From an uncultured Lachnospiraceae bacterium (GTDB lineage: Bacteria; Bacillota; Clostridia; Lachnospirales; Lachnospiraceae), in contig CAKRNX010000134.1 in the NCBI GenBank assembly GCA_934371475.1, forward strand, positions 1-6,095: DNA of 6,095 nucleotides. Reading direction: 5' to 3'. A program made the translations under genes and the position numbers. The notes beneath the pieces were generated by a model, which searched no databases, was not told the DNA's origin, and saw only the letters and a list, made by a program, of their open reading frames with translations. The stretch's first letter is position 1, and each line of letters opens with the position of its first letter. This document shows, in pieces, positions 5,618-6,095 of the stretch.

Positions 5618-5965
5618 CTATAAGGTAAAGTCTCTGCCACGGAACCCGTATCGCTCCTGTTTCAGGCGCAGCAGCACGAGCCATGCCGCAGTCCGGTATT
5701 CTTTTCTTGCCTTATCCAGGAAACTGTCCAGTTCTTTTTCGCCGAACCATCCATAACTTCCCAGATGCACGATCTGATCCGTCTCCCCGTTCATAATCAG
5801 CTGTTCCATCGCCGGACGGATTCTCTTTTTCAGATAACGCTCATACTCCGTCCTTACCTCCTGTGGCAGCATTTCCCGGTCTCTGCCCAGCAGCTGCTCC
5901 AGTGCAATCTTCAGGCGCAGCGCTTCCTGACCGGTTTCTTTAAATTTTCTGTATGCTTCATCCAT
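5618..5965 (-). CDS. Unrecognised small helical protein, 115 residues
   Basis: I do not recognise this family. The start at 5965 is chosen because AGGTG (5975-5971) lies five bases upstream; ATG at 5968 is too close to that site, and the longer reading frame to 6070 runs into the RNase P RNA. The protein begins MDEAYRKFKETGQEAL, is rich in Glu, Lys, Arg and Leu, and should be almost wholly alpha-helical and cytoplasmic. It has no signal peptide or membrane segment. The segment around residues 70-105 (HLGSYGWFGEKELDSF, then KEYRTAAWLVLLRLKQERYG) has the feel of a paired-helix, ankyrin-like unit, but this is only an impression. It precedes the VWA-MoxR pair on the same strand, separated by 188 bases of IS-like remnant, so it may once have been in the same operon. 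Expression probably depends on readthrough from rnpB. Confidence 0.8.
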   Translation of the reverse strand: MDEAYRKFKETGQEALRLKIALEQLLGRDREMLPQEVRTEYERYLKKRIRPAMEQLIMNGETDQIVHLGSYGWFGEKELDSFLDKARKEYRTAAWLVLLRLKQERYGFRGRDFTL

Positions 5966-5976
5966 CATTTCACCTG

Positions 5977-6012
5977 AAAAAACCGCTGCAAAACATACTG
6001 TTTCGCAACGGT
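5977..6012 (-). terminator. Intrinsic terminator of rnpB
   Basis: On the minus strand a 13-bp stem forms between ACCGTTGCGAAAC (6012-6000) and GTTTTGCAGCGGT (5994-5982), with two G-U pairs and the 5-base loop AGTAT. A run of U continues to 5977. It lies about 18 bases after the expected rnpB 3' end, where a terminator belongs. The unusual part is that the ribosome binding site of the next gene begins at 5975, so there is no room for a separate promoter after the terminator. Confidence 0.85.
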
Positions 6013-6029
6013 CGTATATGCTATCTGCT

Positions 6030-6095
6030 GTAAGCAGGACGATAAGCCGGGTTATGTCGTGAATGGCCATCTATCCAGGCCTGCTGTTACCAGCA
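6030..6095 (-). ncRNA. rnpB: RNase P RNA, 3' end (cut by the window edge)
   Basis: This is the 3' part of the catalytic RNA of ribonuclease P, which trims the 5' leader from pre-tRNAs. Read on the minus strand, 6057-6042 gives ACATAACCCGGCTTAT, the nearly invariant 3' strand of helix P4 in the catalytic core (E. coli has ACAGAACCCGGCTTAT). Before it comes GGCCTGGATAGATGG (6081-6067), matching the conserved GGCCTAGATGAATG block after P18. At the edge, TGCTG-GTAA-CAGCA (6095-6082) forms a hairpin with a GNRA tetraloop, probably P18. After P4, GTCCTGCTTA (6040-6031) should be the 3' strand of P1, so the mature end is placed near 6030, give or take a few bases. The 5' part lies outside the window. 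Identification rests on recalled conserved segments; a covariance-model scan was not possible. Confidence 0.9.

Noticed and set aside
5966..6070. Longer start of the 115-residue gene
   Set aside because: It would read through the rnpB terminator and the RNase P RNA itself, whereas 5965 has a well-spaced AGGTG.
1..6095. CRISPR array, tRNA genes, toxin-antitoxin or phage-defence module
   Set aside because: No regularly spaced repeats, no cloverleaf with a TTCRANY arm, and no paired small toxin-like genes were seen. The MoxR-VWA pair alone is not evidence of defence.

Overview
The window reads as a Firmicutes chromosome, most likely a Clostridia/Lachnospiraceae-type genome. This rests on strong AGGAGG-type ribosome binding sites, a type-A-looking RNase P RNA 3' end, a signal-less CwlC-like SPOR amidase of the kind found in spore formers, and a YoeA-like MATE exporter. 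The assignment is inferred from gene character, since no species marker is visible. Every supported gene lies on the minus strand, so the window is read from right to left.

Right edge to about 5965: the 3' end of the RNase P RNA gene (rnpB) enters from beyond the window and ends near 6030. A strong intrinsic terminator (5977-6012) follows, and its U-tract almost touches the ribosome binding site of a 115-residue unrecognised helical protein (5618-5965). A 188-base gap follows (5430-5617). It holds what looks like a right-end remnant of an IS200/IS605 (tnpB) element: a short relic reading frame, a long-range pairing and a 9-bp hairpin, ending just before the next gene's ribosome binding site.

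2542-5429: a tightly coupled pair. A DUF2201-type protein (metallopeptidase-like N-terminus, VWA C-terminus) overlaps by ATGA a MoxR-type AAA+ ATPase. By analogy with other MoxR/VWA pairs such as RavA-ViaA, they probably form an ATP-driven chaperone or remodelling machine whose client is unknown. The metallopeptidase motif lacks the catalytic glutamate.

2411-2541: a promoter region with two TATAAT boxes and a perfect TGTGA-N6-TCACA palindrome over the -35 box and the ATPase stop codon. It may also hold a 17-codon upstream ORF. It should drive a MATE-family exporter (1061-2410) and a small 60-residue unknown protein (866-1051).

849-884 and below: an 11-bp terminator-like hairpin sits directly on the start codon of the next gene and contains its only ribosome binding site. 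That gene (72-842) encodes a cytoplasmic, two-SPOR-repeat N-acetylmuramoyl-L-alanine amidase resembling CwlC, a mother-cell lysis enzyme. The last 71 bases hold at most a weak terminator.

The window is mostly ordinary core genome. The points that most deserve a second look are the two genes whose start codons abut terminator-like hairpins, the IS605/omega-RNA-like remnant at the front of the VWA-MoxR pair, the degenerate metallopeptidase motif, and the CRP-like palindrome.
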